Positions 27,059 through 34,977 of a stretch of DNA of 43,227 nt are shown piece by piece (position 1 is the first letter of the stretch; each line of letters opens with the position of its first letter). The notes below the pieces were generated by a model. The model did no database searches and was not told where the DNA came from. It saw only the letters and a list, made by a program, of their open reading frames with translations. The translations under genes were made by a program, and so were the position numbers. The stretch lies in NCBI GenBank assembly GCA_006226565.1, contig SBGO01000067.1, positions 1 through 43,227 of the forward strand, read 5' to 3'. Origin of the DNA: Deltaproteobacteria bacterium. Its GTDB lineage: Bacteria > Myxococcota_A > UBA9042 > PHBI01.

Positions 27059-29200
27059 TCAGGGCGCGTAGGACGTGATGGTGCTCAGGGTGTCGACGCG
27101 GCCTTCGACGCGGTAGAGCTGCTGGTCGGGGCCGACGACCAGGAAGCCCGAGCCGGAGAGGCCGGTGTAGCGCGTCACCTGGGTGCCGTCGGGGGCGACC
27201 TCGTAGAGGGCGCCGGCGACCTCGGCGTAGAGCTTCCCGGTGAACGGCGACGCGGCGATGCTCTTGACCGGGGCGGCGAAGGTCGTGAGCACCGCCCGCG
27301 CGCCGGTGGCCTTGTCGACCGTGTAGATGCTGTTCCCCGACGCGGCCCAGAGCGCGCCGCTCGGCAGCATCGCCAGGGACGGGATGTAGCCGGGCAGCGG
27401 CGTCCCCGTCACCGTCACCGGCGGCGAGCCCGCCACCAGGTCCGCCGCCACGAAGCGCGAGATGCCGCCGCTCGTGAGCGCGTTCGCCACGTAGAAGTAG
27501 CCGTCGTGCCCCCACTGCGGGTCGGTCGGGCCGCACACCGCGTAGCTGCTGTAGACCGTGAACGACGCGCACGCCGTGACCGAGGAGTTGTAGACGGGCG
27601 CCACGAAGTTGCTCGCGTTCACCACGCCGATGGCCGGCGCCGAGCTCCAGCTGTACGTCGTCACGACCGTCGACCCGTCCGGCGTCGACGCCACGAAGCC
27701 CATGTTCCAGTTGCTGTTGCCGGCCAGCGTCGCCGTCGTGCCGTCGCCGTGCACCACCTTTACGCTGTCCTGACCGCTGATGTACTCGGCGAAGTACGTG
27801 TTGCCCGCCGCGTCGAAGTCGAGGTCCCAGACCGAGTAGTTCGACGTCCCGTTGTTCAGCTCGGGGATCGTCGCCGGCGCCAGGTCCGTCCGCTCGAAGT
27901 ACGGCGCCTCGGTGGACGACTCCCCGTCCGCGGTCGTCACCACGATCTCCCCCGTGCCGCCGGACGCCGGCACCGTCACGTCGATGGACGTCGAGCTCCA
28001 GCTCTGGACCGTCGCCTCGGCCCCGCCGATGGTGACCGTGCCCGTGCCGCTCCCGAAGTTCGTTCCGGTGATGGTGACCGTGTCCCCGGCCTGCCCGCTG
28101 AGCGGCGCCATCCCGAGCACCGACGGCGGGCCCGGGCTCAGCACCGAGCCGTCGGCGCAGACGAGGCCGTGGCCGAAGGCGTGCGGCGCGTCCGCCGGGG
28201 TGTAGGCGGTGGCGACCTCGGTCCCGGCGTCGACCGCGTAGCGCCCGCAGCTGACCGCGCCCGCGCCGTCCGTCAGCGCCACGTCCCACGCGATGACCGG
28301 CCAGCGCTGCCCATCCGGCGTCGTCAGCCCGTCGAGCGCCTGCGCCGCCGCGCTCCCGGTCGCCGTGAGCTGGCAGTGGGTCCCGAAGGCCGCGCCGACC
28401 CCGATCGCCGCGTTCCAGTAGCACTTGTCGACGAAGCCGAAGGCCTCGCTCCCGCGGTAGGTCGCCGCCTGGAACATCCCGGGCGCCGCGCCCCCGAGGT
28501 TGCCCGGGCCGCCGCTCGGGTCGATGACGTAGCTCACGCCGCCGTCACAGGTGACCACGAGGTCGTCGAGATAGAGCGTCGTGGCCTGCCCGGGCCCCGC
28601 CGTGCAGGCCAGCGCGAGGACGACCGTCTGGGCGCGGTCCCCGTTCTCGTCGTGGAGCAGCTCCAGCGCGCCGCCCGAGTCGTTCGTGCAGTCGAGCTTC
28701 GCCGAGCAGAAGAGGTCGTCGAAGCTCACGCCGATGTCGAAGAAGCCCTGCGCCGCGCGCCGCAGCACCGTCAGATCGAAGTCGACCGCCGTGTCCGCGT
28801 CCGCGACGCACGTGAAGGCGCGCGTCACCGGCGTCGGGTTCAGCCACGCGCTCGCGTCGAGCAGCCCCGACGCGTCGGAGAGCGTCTGCAGGACGACCTC
28901 CACCTCGTTCGGGTTGCTGTCGGCGTCGCACGGGCCGACGTAGCTCAGCGAGCCGGACCCGTCGCCGAACCCCTGCGAGCTGACGTCCGCGCGCGTCCAG
29001 ACGATCTCGTCGGCCGCGTTCCGCACCGTCAGCGTGTAGGTCGCGTCCGTGATGCCCGTCAGGCTCAACGGCGCCACCGCCACCGCCACCCGGGTGCTGG
29101 CGTCGGGCGCCGTGCCCTCGGCGCACCCGGCCAGCGCCACCGCGACGGCCGCGGCCAACCACGGGCCTCTGTTGACGTTGCGTTGCAGCATGCGGCGCAT
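27059..29200 (-). CDS. Lipoprotein with TIG/IPT domain and beta-propeller
   Basis: A 713-residue lipoprotein has the signal NRGPWLAAAVAVALAG followed by Cys26. A beta-rich N-terminal domain (about 30-350) carries paired Cys residues. A TIG/IPT Ig-like domain sits at about 358-440 (PLSGQAGDTVTITGTNFGSG is diagnostic). A C-terminal propeller-like region (about 455-713) repeats strands such as WDLDFDAAGNTYFAEY, HDGYFYVAN and GALWAAS. It resembles SMP-30/NHL-type streptogramin-lyase-like surface proteins. It is probably exposed on the cell surface or in the periplasm and binds polysaccharide or protein. An in-frame ATG at 29191 is an alternative start; the lipobox supports either. It converges with the GspG-like lipoprotein, 12 bases apart. 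Confidence 0.88.
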   Translation of the reverse strand: MRRMLQRNVNRGPWLAAAVAVALAGCAEGTAPDASTRVAVAVAPLSLTGITDATYTLTVRNAADEIVWTRADVSSQGFGDGSGSLSYVGPCDADSNPNEVEVVLQTLSDASGLLDASAWLNPTPVTRAFTCVADADTAVDFDLTVLRRAAQGFFDIGVSFDDLFCSAKLDCTNDSGGALELLHDENGDRAQTVVLALACTAGPGQATTLYLDDLVVTCDGGVSYVIDPSGGPGNLGGAAPGMFQAATYRGSEAFGFVDKCYWNAAIGVGAAFGTHCQLTATGSAAAQALDGLTTPDGQRWPVIAWDVALTDGAGAVSCGRYAVDAGTEVATAYTPADAPHAFGHGLVCADGSVLSPGPPSVLGMAPLSGQAGDTVTITGTNFGSGTGTVTIGGAEATVQSWSSTSIDVTVPASGGTGEIVVTTADGESSTEAPYFERTDLAPATIPELNNGTSNYSVWDLDFDAAGNTYFAEYISGQDSVKVVHGDGTTATLAGNSNWNMGFVASTPDGSTVVTTYSWSSAPAIGVVNASNFVAPVYNSSVTACASFTVYSSYAVCGPTDPQWGHDGYFYVANALTSGGISRFVAADLVAGSPPVTVTGTPLPGYIPSLAMLPSGALWAASGNSIYTVDKATGARAVLTTFAAPVKSIAASPFTGKLYAEVAGALYEVAPDGTQVTRYTGLSGSGFLVVGPDQQLYRVEGRVDTLSTITSYAP

Positions 29201-29290
29201 TCTAGCAGGCGGAATCCGCCGCTGTCACGAGCGTGTTCCGTTGCGCGCGCGGCGCCACCGGACGAGCGCCGGCGCGCGCCGCGCCTGGGG

Positions 29291-30301
29291 TCAGGCGAAG
29301 TGGAGGGCGGAGATCCGCGCCCCCATCACCGTGCCGCTGTAACCGACCGTGCCCGCGCCGCCGGCGGCCGCGCCGGCGATCACCATCAGCGGCAGGAGGT
29401 GCTCCTCCCGCGGGTGCGAGGACCGCGCGCCGGGGGCCTCGGCCCACCGCGTCAGGCGATCGTCGCGCTGCGCGTGCGGCAGCACCGCCGTCTCCGCGAG
29501 CCAGTCGTCGAAGTCGCCGCCGACCGGCGGCGCGCCCCGCCGCGCGCCCATCATCGCGGACCGGAAGCCGCCCATGTTGTGGTAGCTCATGCCGCTGCCG
29601 ACGATGAACACGCCCTCGTCGCGGAGCGGGGCGAGCGCGCGCCCGAGGGCGACGTGCGTCGCCGGATCCAGACCCCGCACCAGCGAGAGCTGCAGCGTCG
29701 GGACGTCGGCGCCCGGGTACGCGAGCTTCAGGGGCACGAAGGTGCCGTGATCGAAGCCGCGCGTCGCGTCCATCGCCGGGGTGAAGCCGGCCCCCGCCAC
29801 CAGCTTTCGCACGCGCTCCGCGAGCTCCGGCGCGCCGGGCGCCGGCCAGGTGATGCGGTACGCCTCGGGCGGGAAGCCGTAGTAGTCGTACAGCATCGGC
29901 GGGCGGGCCGCGGTCATCAGCGTCGGCACCGACTCCTCCCAGTGGGCGGAGACCACGAGCAGCGCCTTCGGACGCTCCGGCAGCTGCGCCGGCAGCCCGC
30001 GGAGGTAGGTCGCGAGCGCGTCGAGCTCGGCCGGCTCTCCCATCGGCAGGTCCACGAACGGCCACGGACCCCCACCGTGGGGCAGGTAGACCGCCGGCAT
30101 CCGCGTCTTCGCGGTCGCCGCGGGGCCGCCGTCGGGGTCCGGCCGGGGCGTCCCGCTCGCGCTCGTCCCGTTCGGGGCAGCCCCGGACGCCTCGCGCCCC
30201 GCGCAGCCCATCATCATCGCCGCGGCGGCCGTTCCCGCCGCCGCCAGCACGTCGCGACGCGACATCTCGAACGACTGCCCTCGATCCTGCTCGTAGCTCA
30301 T
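29291..30301 (-). CDS. Tat-exported LigB/DODA-type dioxygenase homologue
   Basis: This 336-residue protein carries a LigB-fold domain (about 68-336) like the ring-opening extradiol dioxygenases of the YgiD/4,5-DOPA group. Candidate metal and catalytic His are H75 (YLPHGGGPW), H120 (VVSAHWEE), H185 (GFDHGTFVPL), H241 (SYHNMGG) and H296/H301 (SSHPREEHLLPL). Unlike the roughly 260-residue cytoplasmic relatives, it has an N-terminal extension with a twin-arginine motif (SRRDVLAAAG) and a lipobox (MMGC, Cys33), then a Ser/Pro/Gly linker. The start at 30301 is set by GGAGGG five bases upstream. It is probably an exported lipoprotein acting on a catechol-like substrate outside the cytoplasm. The substrate is unknown. 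Confidence 0.88.
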   Translation of the reverse strand: MSYEQDRGQSFEMSRRDVLAAAGTAAAAMMMGCAGREASGAAPNGTSASGTPRPDPDGGPAATAKTRMPAVYLPHGGGPWPFVDLPMGEPAELDALATYLRGLPAQLPERPKALLVVSAHWEESVPTLMTAARPPMLYDYYGFPPEAYRITWPAPGAPELAERVRKLVAGAGFTPAMDATRGFDHGTFVPLKLAYPGADVPTLQLSLVRGLDPATHVALGRALAPLRDEGVFIVGSGMSYHNMGGFRSAMMGARRGAPPVGGDFDDWLAETAVLPHAQRDDRLTRWAEAPGARSSHPREEHLLPLMVIAGAAAGGAGTVGYSGTVMGARISALHFA

Positions 30302-30402
30302 GGTGCCCTCCGTCGGAGGCTCTTGGGTCATCGGCTGGACGACCGACAGAGAGGATATCGGAACCATCGGTGTTCGAAGAAGAGCCCGTTGACGACAAGA
30401 CT

Positions 30403-30418
30403 GTTTCCCTCGGGAAAC
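30403..30418. promoter_or_regulatory. Palindrome in a divergent promoter region
   Basis: GTTTCCC-TC-GGGAAAC is a perfect 7+7 palindrome with a 2-base spacer, between the divergent dioxygenase and GNAT genes. Its centre is about 110 bases from the dioxygenase start and about 57 from the GNAT start. It could be an operator for either gene. No regulator gene is adjacent. Confidence 0.45.
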
Positions 30419-30467
30419 GATGTCCGCGGCCTTGCGTGGCGCGGTCCGTCCCGGCCAGGATGCCCGC

Positions 30468-31358
30468 ATGTCCTCCGCGATCCGGCCCTACGCCGCGCTC
30501 TCCGACGACGCCCGCGCGATCGTCTTCGCCACCCTCCACGCCGCCGCCCCCGAGCGCTGGCCGACCGCCGCGGCCGCCGCCCACGAGCTCGGTGGGCCCG
30601 CCTTCGAGGGCGGCGAGACCGCGTTCACCCTCTGGGACGGCGCGCGCCTGCGCGGGACCCTCGCGGTCGTCGTGCGCGAGGTCCCGGTCAAGGGCGAGGC
30701 GTTCATCACCGCCGTCACCGTCTCCGAGGCCGATCCCGGCGCCTTTCGCCCGCTCCTCGACGCCGCGCTCGCCCGCCTCGCCCCGTTTCCCGACCCGGTC
30801 GTGGTCGCCCTCGGCGCGAGCCCGCGCCCGCACCTCGCCGCCCTGGCCGAGGACGCTGGCTTCCACCTCCACGAGGACGCCCTGCGCATGGCCCTGCGCG
30901 GGCCCGACCCGGCGCCCCCCGGGCCCGAGCTGCGCTTCACCCCCCTCGCCGCGGGCGACCCCGAGGTCTTCCGCGCAGTCGCCAACGCCGCCTTCGCGAC
31001 CTCGCCTAACGGCGCGACGCTGACCGACGCCGAGGTGGCCGACCTGCGCTCCGGCGCCAGCGCCCCGGACCTCGTGGGCACCTGGCACATCGGCGCCACC
31101 CCGGTCGGCTTCCACATCCTCGCCCTCGACGACGGCGAGGGCGTCATCGACACGATCGGCCTCGTCCCGGAGCAGCAGGGGCGCGGCCTCGGGCGACAGC
31201 TCCTCGGCGGCGCGGTCGCCACGCTGCGCGGCCATGGCGCCGACCGCGTCACGCTCAGCGTCATGAGCTCGAACACGCCCGCGGTTCGCCTCTACACCCG
31301 CCACGGGTTCGTCCGTGAAGCCGTCACAGCCCGGTGGTATCGGCGTCTGCTGCGGTGA
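30468..31358 (+). CDS. Tandem GNAT N-acetyltransferase
   Basis: This 296-residue protein has two GNAT folds, the layout of mycothiol-synthase-like and other double acetyltransferases. The N-terminal copy (about 1-140) is degenerate. The C-terminal copy (about 155-296) keeps motif A, IDTIGLVPEQQGRGLGRQLL, whose Q-x-x-G-x-G loop binds acetyl-CoA pyrophosphate, followed by VTLSVMSSNTPAVRLYTRHGFV (motif B). I start at 30468, with AGGA about nine bases upstream; an ATG at 30420 is possible but less well placed. It is cytoplasmic, and the acceptor substrate is unknown. It is a single gene, divergent from the exported dioxygenase. Confidence 0.9.
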   Translation: MSSAIRPYAALSDDARAIVFATLHAAAPERWPTAAAAAHELGGPAFEGGETAFTLWDGARLRGTLAVVVREVPVKGEAFITAVTVSEADPGAFRPLLDAALARLAPFPDPVVVALGASPRPHLAALAEDAGFHLHEDALRMALRGPDPAPPGPELRFTPLAAGDPEVFRAVANAAFATSPNGATLTDAEVADLRSGASAPDLVGTWHIGATPVGFHILALDDGEGVIDTIGLVPEQQGRGLGRQLLGGAVATLRGHGADRVTLSVMSSNTPAVRLYTRHGFVREAVTARWYRRLLR

Positions 31359-31429
31359 GCGCGGGTCGGTCTTGCTTGCCTCCGCGCGCGCCCGCGGCGT
31401 AGGCTCCGCCCGAACCGAGGAGGCCAAGG

Positions 31430-31987
31430 ATGAGCGCGGGCGCCCGGTCGATGCTGCGGGACACCACCCTGGTCGTAGTGGGGGCGGCGCTGGTCGCCCT
31501 GGTCACCAACGCCGTGCGGGAAGACGGGCTCCCGCTGGTCGCGAGCGCGCCCCACGCCGTCGTCGTGCCGTGCCCCGCCGAGGTGACCGGCCCGGCGAGC
31601 CCCATCGAGGCCACCGACCCCCGCCTGCACGACGCCGGGACCGTCGTCGTCGACGCGCGCGAGGCCGAGGAGTTCGCCGCCTGGCACGCCCCAGGCGCCG
31701 AGCACCTCTACTACGACCTCCTCGCCGAGAGCCCGGAGTACCACGACGCCATCGCCGCGCTGCTCCAGACGCACCGCAGCGCGCGCCTCGTGGCCGTCTA
31801 CGGCGACGACGAGGCGGGCCTCACCACCGCCGACGGGCAGCCCGGGGACGAGGCGGGCACCGGCTTCCGTCTGGCGGGCGCGCTCTCGGCGCAGGGGCTC
31901 AAGAACGTCCACTACGTCGTCGGTGGCGCCGCGGCCCTCCGCGCCGCGCTCGGGGCCGGCGACCCGCCCGCGGGAGGCGCGCCGTGA
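31430..31987 (+). CDS. Membrane-anchored rhodanese-like protein lacking the catalytic Cys
   Basis: A 185-residue protein has one N-terminal membrane helix (about 8-28), so the domain should face the periplasm. The rhodanese landmarks are present: VVVDAREAEEFAAWHAPGA and, near the end, LSAQGLKNVHYVVGGAAALR. The active-site loop, normally VVYCxxGxRS, reads VAVYGDDEAGLTTADGQPG, so the persulfide Cys is Gly and the loop is longer. It therefore probably binds or senses and does not transfer sulfur. AGGAGG seven bases upstream makes the start firm. It is the first gene of a four-gene overlapping set with MauE-like, DsbA-like and TPR/barrel proteins. Confidence 0.85.
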   Translation: MSAGARSMLRDTTLVVVGAALVALVTNAVREDGLPLVASAPHAVVVPCPAEVTGPASPIEATDPRLHDAGTVVVDAREAEEFAAWHAPGAEHLYYDLLAESPEYHDAIAALLQTHRSARLVAVYGDDEAGLTTADGQPGDEAGTGFRLAGALSAQGLKNVHYVVGGAAALRAALGAGDPPAGGAP

Positions 31988-32478
31988 CCGCGTCCAATCG
32001 CTTCGTCGCCTGGCCCGGCCACGCCTGGCTCGGGCTCGCCGCGCGCGTCTACCTGGGCGTCGTCTTCCTGATGGCGTGCGTCCACAAGATCGCCCACCCC
32101 GAGGTCTTCGCCCTCGACATCGCCGCCTACGACTTCCTGCCGACCGAGCTCGTCAACGGCTTCGCCATCATCCTGCCCTGGGTCGAGCTGGTGGTCGGCG
32201 TGATGGTCGTCGTGGGATTCCGCGCCCGCGCGGCGACGTTGTTGATGCTGCTGATGCTGGTCTCCTTCATCATCCCCCTGGCCGTGGCGCTCGCCCGTGG
32301 CCTCGATCTCTCCTGCGGTTGCTTCGCGCCGGGCGTGGGCGAGGCCGATCCCATCTCCGGCTGGACGCTCGTCCGTGACGGGTCCTGGCTCGCCCTCTGC
32401 CTCTACGTCCTCTTCCTCGACCGGGTCCCGCTGGGGCTCGATGCTCTCCTCGCGCGCCGCCGCCGCGCGACCCTCTGA
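31984..32478 (+). CDS. MauE/DoxX-family membrane protein
   Basis: This 164-residue protein has four predicted membrane helices and the DoxX/MauE signatures RVYLGVVFLMACVHKIAHP (helix 1) and LDLSCGCFAPG (before helix 4). The Cys-Gly-Cys-Phe element is typical of MauE, a protein needed with thioredoxin-like MauD for disulfide formation during methylamine dehydrogenase assembly. The GTG start overlaps the rhodanese-like stop as GTGA. The following gene encodes a DsbA-like thiol protein, which repeats the MauE plus thioredoxin pairing and suggests quinone-linked or transmembrane thiol-disulfide transfer. No methylamine dehydrogenase genes are present. Confidence 0.88.
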   Translation: MTASNRFVAWPGHAWLGLAARVYLGVVFLMACVHKIAHPEVFALDIAAYDFLPTELVNGFAIILPWVELVVGVMVVVGFRARAATLLMLLMLVSFIIPLAVALARGLDLSCGCFAPGVGEADPISGWTLVRDGSWLALCLYVLFLDRVPLGLDALLARRRRATL

Positions 32479-32493
32479 ACCGGAGTGCCCTCG

Positions 32494-33351
32494 ATGCGCC
32501 TCGTCCTGCTCACCGCCGCCGCCCTCCTCGTGGCCCTCGCCTCCGCAAGCGCCCAGGCGGCCGGCCCCTGCGAGACCCTCGAGCCCGAGGCGAAGGCGGT
32601 CGTCGACAAGGTCTTCGCCACCGTCCACCCGCACGACTGCTGCGACGACACCCTCGACAAGTGCGTCGCCGCCGAGAAGCCGTCGAAGCTCGTCCGGCGC
32701 CTCGCCGACGTCATCTGCCGCCGCGCCGCGGCCGGGCAGGAGGCCGACAAGATCATCGAGGCGATGCAGCGCCGCGCCGTGTCGATGCTCGGCAACGGCC
32801 GCCCCGCGAAGATCGAGACCGACGGCCTCCAGTGGGCGGGCGCCGCGGACGCCAAGGTCGAGATCGTCGCCTACGTCTGCACGCGCTGTCCCTACTGCAT
32901 CCGCTGGGTCCCCGAGGTCTACAAGGCCGTCAGCGAGGGCGGGCCCCTCTACGGCAAGGCCCGCTTCGCCATCCGCCCGTTCCCGCTCTCGAGCCACTCC
33001 GGCGCGAAGGAGGGCGGCATCGCCATCGAGGCCGCGCGGCAGCTGGGCGCCTTCTGGCCCTACTTCCTGCTCGTGCTCGAGCGGCACAACACGTTCCAGG
33101 CCGACCAGCTCGCCGCTTGGTCGGCGACCGTCGGGCTCGACCCGGCCGCCTTCCAGGCGAAGATGGAGGACCCCGCCACCGAGCAGGCGGTCGTCCGGAG
33201 CAAGAAGGAAGGCATCCGCAACGGCGTCCAGGGCACCCCGACGCCGTTCCTCGACCTCAAGATGTACGATGGCGACCTGAGCCTCGCGGCGTTCGTGGAC
33301 GCCGTCCTCGAGGAGGCCGATCGTGTCGACGGGACGCTCTGCAAGCCGTAG
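32494..33351 (+). CDS. Secreted DsbA/DsbG-like thiol-disulfide protein
   Basis: This 285-residue protein has a signal peptide (MRLVLLTAAALLVALASASA, cleaved after QAA). A Cys-rich helical segment (Cys26, 49, 50, 57, 75) recalls the CcmH-like modules of apocytochrome handling. A DsbA-type thioredoxin domain (about 112-285) follows. The active site is CPYC (Cys132, Cys135), with an extra Cys at 129, in AYVCTRCPYC. The cis-proline loop is GVQGTPTPFL. It should oxidise, reduce or isomerise Cys in exported proteins. I start at ATG 32494, with GGAG nine bases before; the GTG at 32485 abuts that box. The next gene starts inside its 3' end. Confidence 0.9.
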   Translation: MRLVLLTAAALLVALASASAQAAGPCETLEPEAKAVVDKVFATVHPHDCCDDTLDKCVAAEKPSKLVRRLADVICRRAAAGQEADKIIEAMQRRAVSMLGNGRPAKIETDGLQWAGAADAKVEIVAYVCTRCPYCIRWVPEVYKAVSEGGPLYGKARFAIRPFPLSSHSGAKEGGIAIEAARQLGAFWPYFLLVLERHNTFQADQLAAWSATVGLDPAAFQAKMEDPATEQAVVRSKKEGIRNGVQGTPTPFLDLKMYDGDLSLAAFVDAVLEEADRVDGTLCKP

Positions 33352-34912
33352 CGTCGCGCTCACCGCGCTGCTGACCGCGCTCGCCGCGGCCCCGGCGAGC
33401 GCCGCTCCGTGTCCGACCGCGCTCGCCGGCTGCGCCGACGAGGCCTGCGCCATCCGCTACGCCCGCTGCGCCCTCGACGCCGAGGCCGACCCCGTGGCCG
33501 CCACGCGCGCCGCCCAGAAGGCGTGGCCCGACTCCGGGCCGCTCGCCGTCCTGGTCGCGGCCGCCTACCTCAAGGTCGACAACCCCGTCTGGGCGCTCCG
33601 GACGCTCCTCTACCGCGTCATCGACGCGCCCGAGGACTGCGGCGCGACGGTCTGGCTCGCCTGGGTGAAGCTCCGGCTCGGGCGCGCCGACGAGGCGACG
33701 GCGGTCCTGGCCGACGACCTCTGCATCGGCCGCGACGCCACCGGGACACGGGCGCTCCTGGTCCGCGCCGCGGCGGCCCACAAGAGCGGCGCGGTCGACG
33801 CCGCGACGGCGGCGCTCGATGAGGCGCGCCGCCAGCCCCTCATCGACGCCAGCGACGTCACGGCGCTCGACGCCCTGTCGCGCGCCGTCGAGCCCAACCG
33901 CCTGCGCGCCGTCGCCTGGCGCTTCGAGCCGGCGGCCGGCTACGCGACGAACCCCCTCCTCGGGGCGCCCAACGATCCCGAGGTGGCGAGGGCGACCGAC
34001 GGCAGCGGGTTCCTCCAGCTCGACGCCTGGATGCGCTTCGCGCCGGACCTCGGGAGCACCGTGCGCCCCTTCGTCGAGGCGCAGCCGCGCGTCGTCCGCT
34101 ACCTCGGCGCGGCCGCCGAGGAGCTGTCGACCGTCACCCTGTCCGGTCGCGCCGGCGTGCTCGTCGGGCGGGGCTTCCCGCGCGTGACCCTCGGGTGGCG
34201 TCCCGACTACGTGCTCATCGAGCTCGGAGACACCTACGCGCCCGGCCCGCTCTGGTACTACGGCGCCCACCGCGCCGAGCTGGAGCTCGAGGTCTCCCCG
34301 CGCCTGCTGCTGCTCGCGGGCGGCGGCCGGCGCGACTTTCGGGAGCTCGGTCGGAGCCGCTGGGAGGTCGACCTCGGCGCCGGCGGCGGGCTCCAGCTGG
34401 TGCGGCCGGTCGCCCTCGTGTGGGCCGTCACCGGCCGCAGCCACACCGCGCAGGACGAGGCCTACGATCTGCTCGGCGCCACCGCGCTCTTCAGCCTCGA
34501 CGTCCGGCTGCCGGCGTCCCTCTGGGCGCGCGCGAACGGTGGGCTCGGGCTCGACTGGTACGCGCGCTCGGCTGGCGCCTTCGGGATCGCCGACGAGCGT
34601 CGCGACGTCGCCGTGCGCGCCGGCGCCCAGCTGGGGGTGACCGTCGCTTCGGCCATGCGCGTCGGGCTCGGCTGGGAGATGACCTGGCGCGACAGCACGG
34701 TGCCCGACTACGTCGCCACCGACCACCGGCTCGTGCTGCGGGTCAGCTGGGCGCGGGAGGCCGACGTCGCCGGGCCGACCCCGGTGGACGAAGCGCTGGC
34801 CGCGCCGCTGGGCTGGGGCTTCGACGCGGCAGACGGCGCCGCGGGCGAGCGCGTCCAGGACCTCCTGCGGCGGGACGAGCAGGTCCGGCCAGGCTGCGGC
34901 TGCGGCCTCTGA
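33323..34912 (+). CDS. TPR-like protein with C-terminal outer-membrane barrel
   Basis: A 529-residue exported protein has a signal peptide (VALTALLTALAAAPASA, cut near residue 28), then Ala-rich helical repeats of TPR type (about 40-195) with several Cys. From about residue 205 to 480, alternating strands with aromatic girdles (VTLGWRPDYVLIEL, RLVLRVSW) look like an outer-membrane barrel. The GTG start at 33323 overlaps the DsbA-like gene by 29 bases and has a perfect AGGAGG six bases upstream. The chain ends in an unusual Cys tail, RPGCGCGL, not the aromatic residue usual for barrels. It could be the outer-membrane partner or a client of the thiol system encoded upstream. The family is not identified. 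Confidence 0.82.
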   Translation: MSTGRSASRSVALTALLTALAAAPASAAPCPTALAGCADEACAIRYARCALDAEADPVAATRAAQKAWPDSGPLAVLVAAAYLKVDNPVWALRTLLYRVIDAPEDCGATVWLAWVKLRLGRADEATAVLADDLCIGRDATGTRALLVRAAAAHKSGAVDAATAALDEARRQPLIDASDVTALDALSRAVEPNRLRAVAWRFEPAAGYATNPLLGAPNDPEVARATDGSGFLQLDAWMRFAPDLGSTVRPFVEAQPRVVRYLGAAAEELSTVTLSGRAGVLVGRGFPRVTLGWRPDYVLIELGDTYAPGPLWYYGAHRAELELEVSPRLLLLAGGGRRDFRELGRSRWEVDLGAGGGLQLVRPVALVWAVTGRSHTAQDEAYDLLGATALFSLDVRLPASLWARANGGLGLDWYARSAGAFGIADERRDVAVRAGAQLGVTVASAMRVGLGWEMTWRDSTVPDYVATDHRLVLRVSWAREADVAGPTPVDEALAAPLGWGFDAADGAAGERVQDLLRRDEQVRPGCGCGL

Positions 34913-34914
34913 GT

Positions 34915-34957
34915 AAAGTGTGAACAATTGGGGTCAGACCCCGAATGCTCACACTTT
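34915..34957. repeat. 43-bp nested palindrome, copy A
   Basis: Outer arms AAAGTGTGA / TCACACTTT pair perfectly around the core GGGGTCAGACCCC. The copy begins two bases after the TPR/barrel stop codon. Length and architecture equal copies B, C and F, so it is a member of a dispersed REP/MITE-like family. In RNA it would fold into a strong hairpin. Confidence 0.9.
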
Positions 34958-34977
34958 CACGTCACCGGGCGGCCAGG

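Noticed and set aside
31315-31983. Upstream extension of the MauE-like frame
   Set aside because: The extension overlaps the whole rhodanese-like gene and is Arg-rich. The GTG at 31984, overlapping the upstream stop, gives the normal family length.
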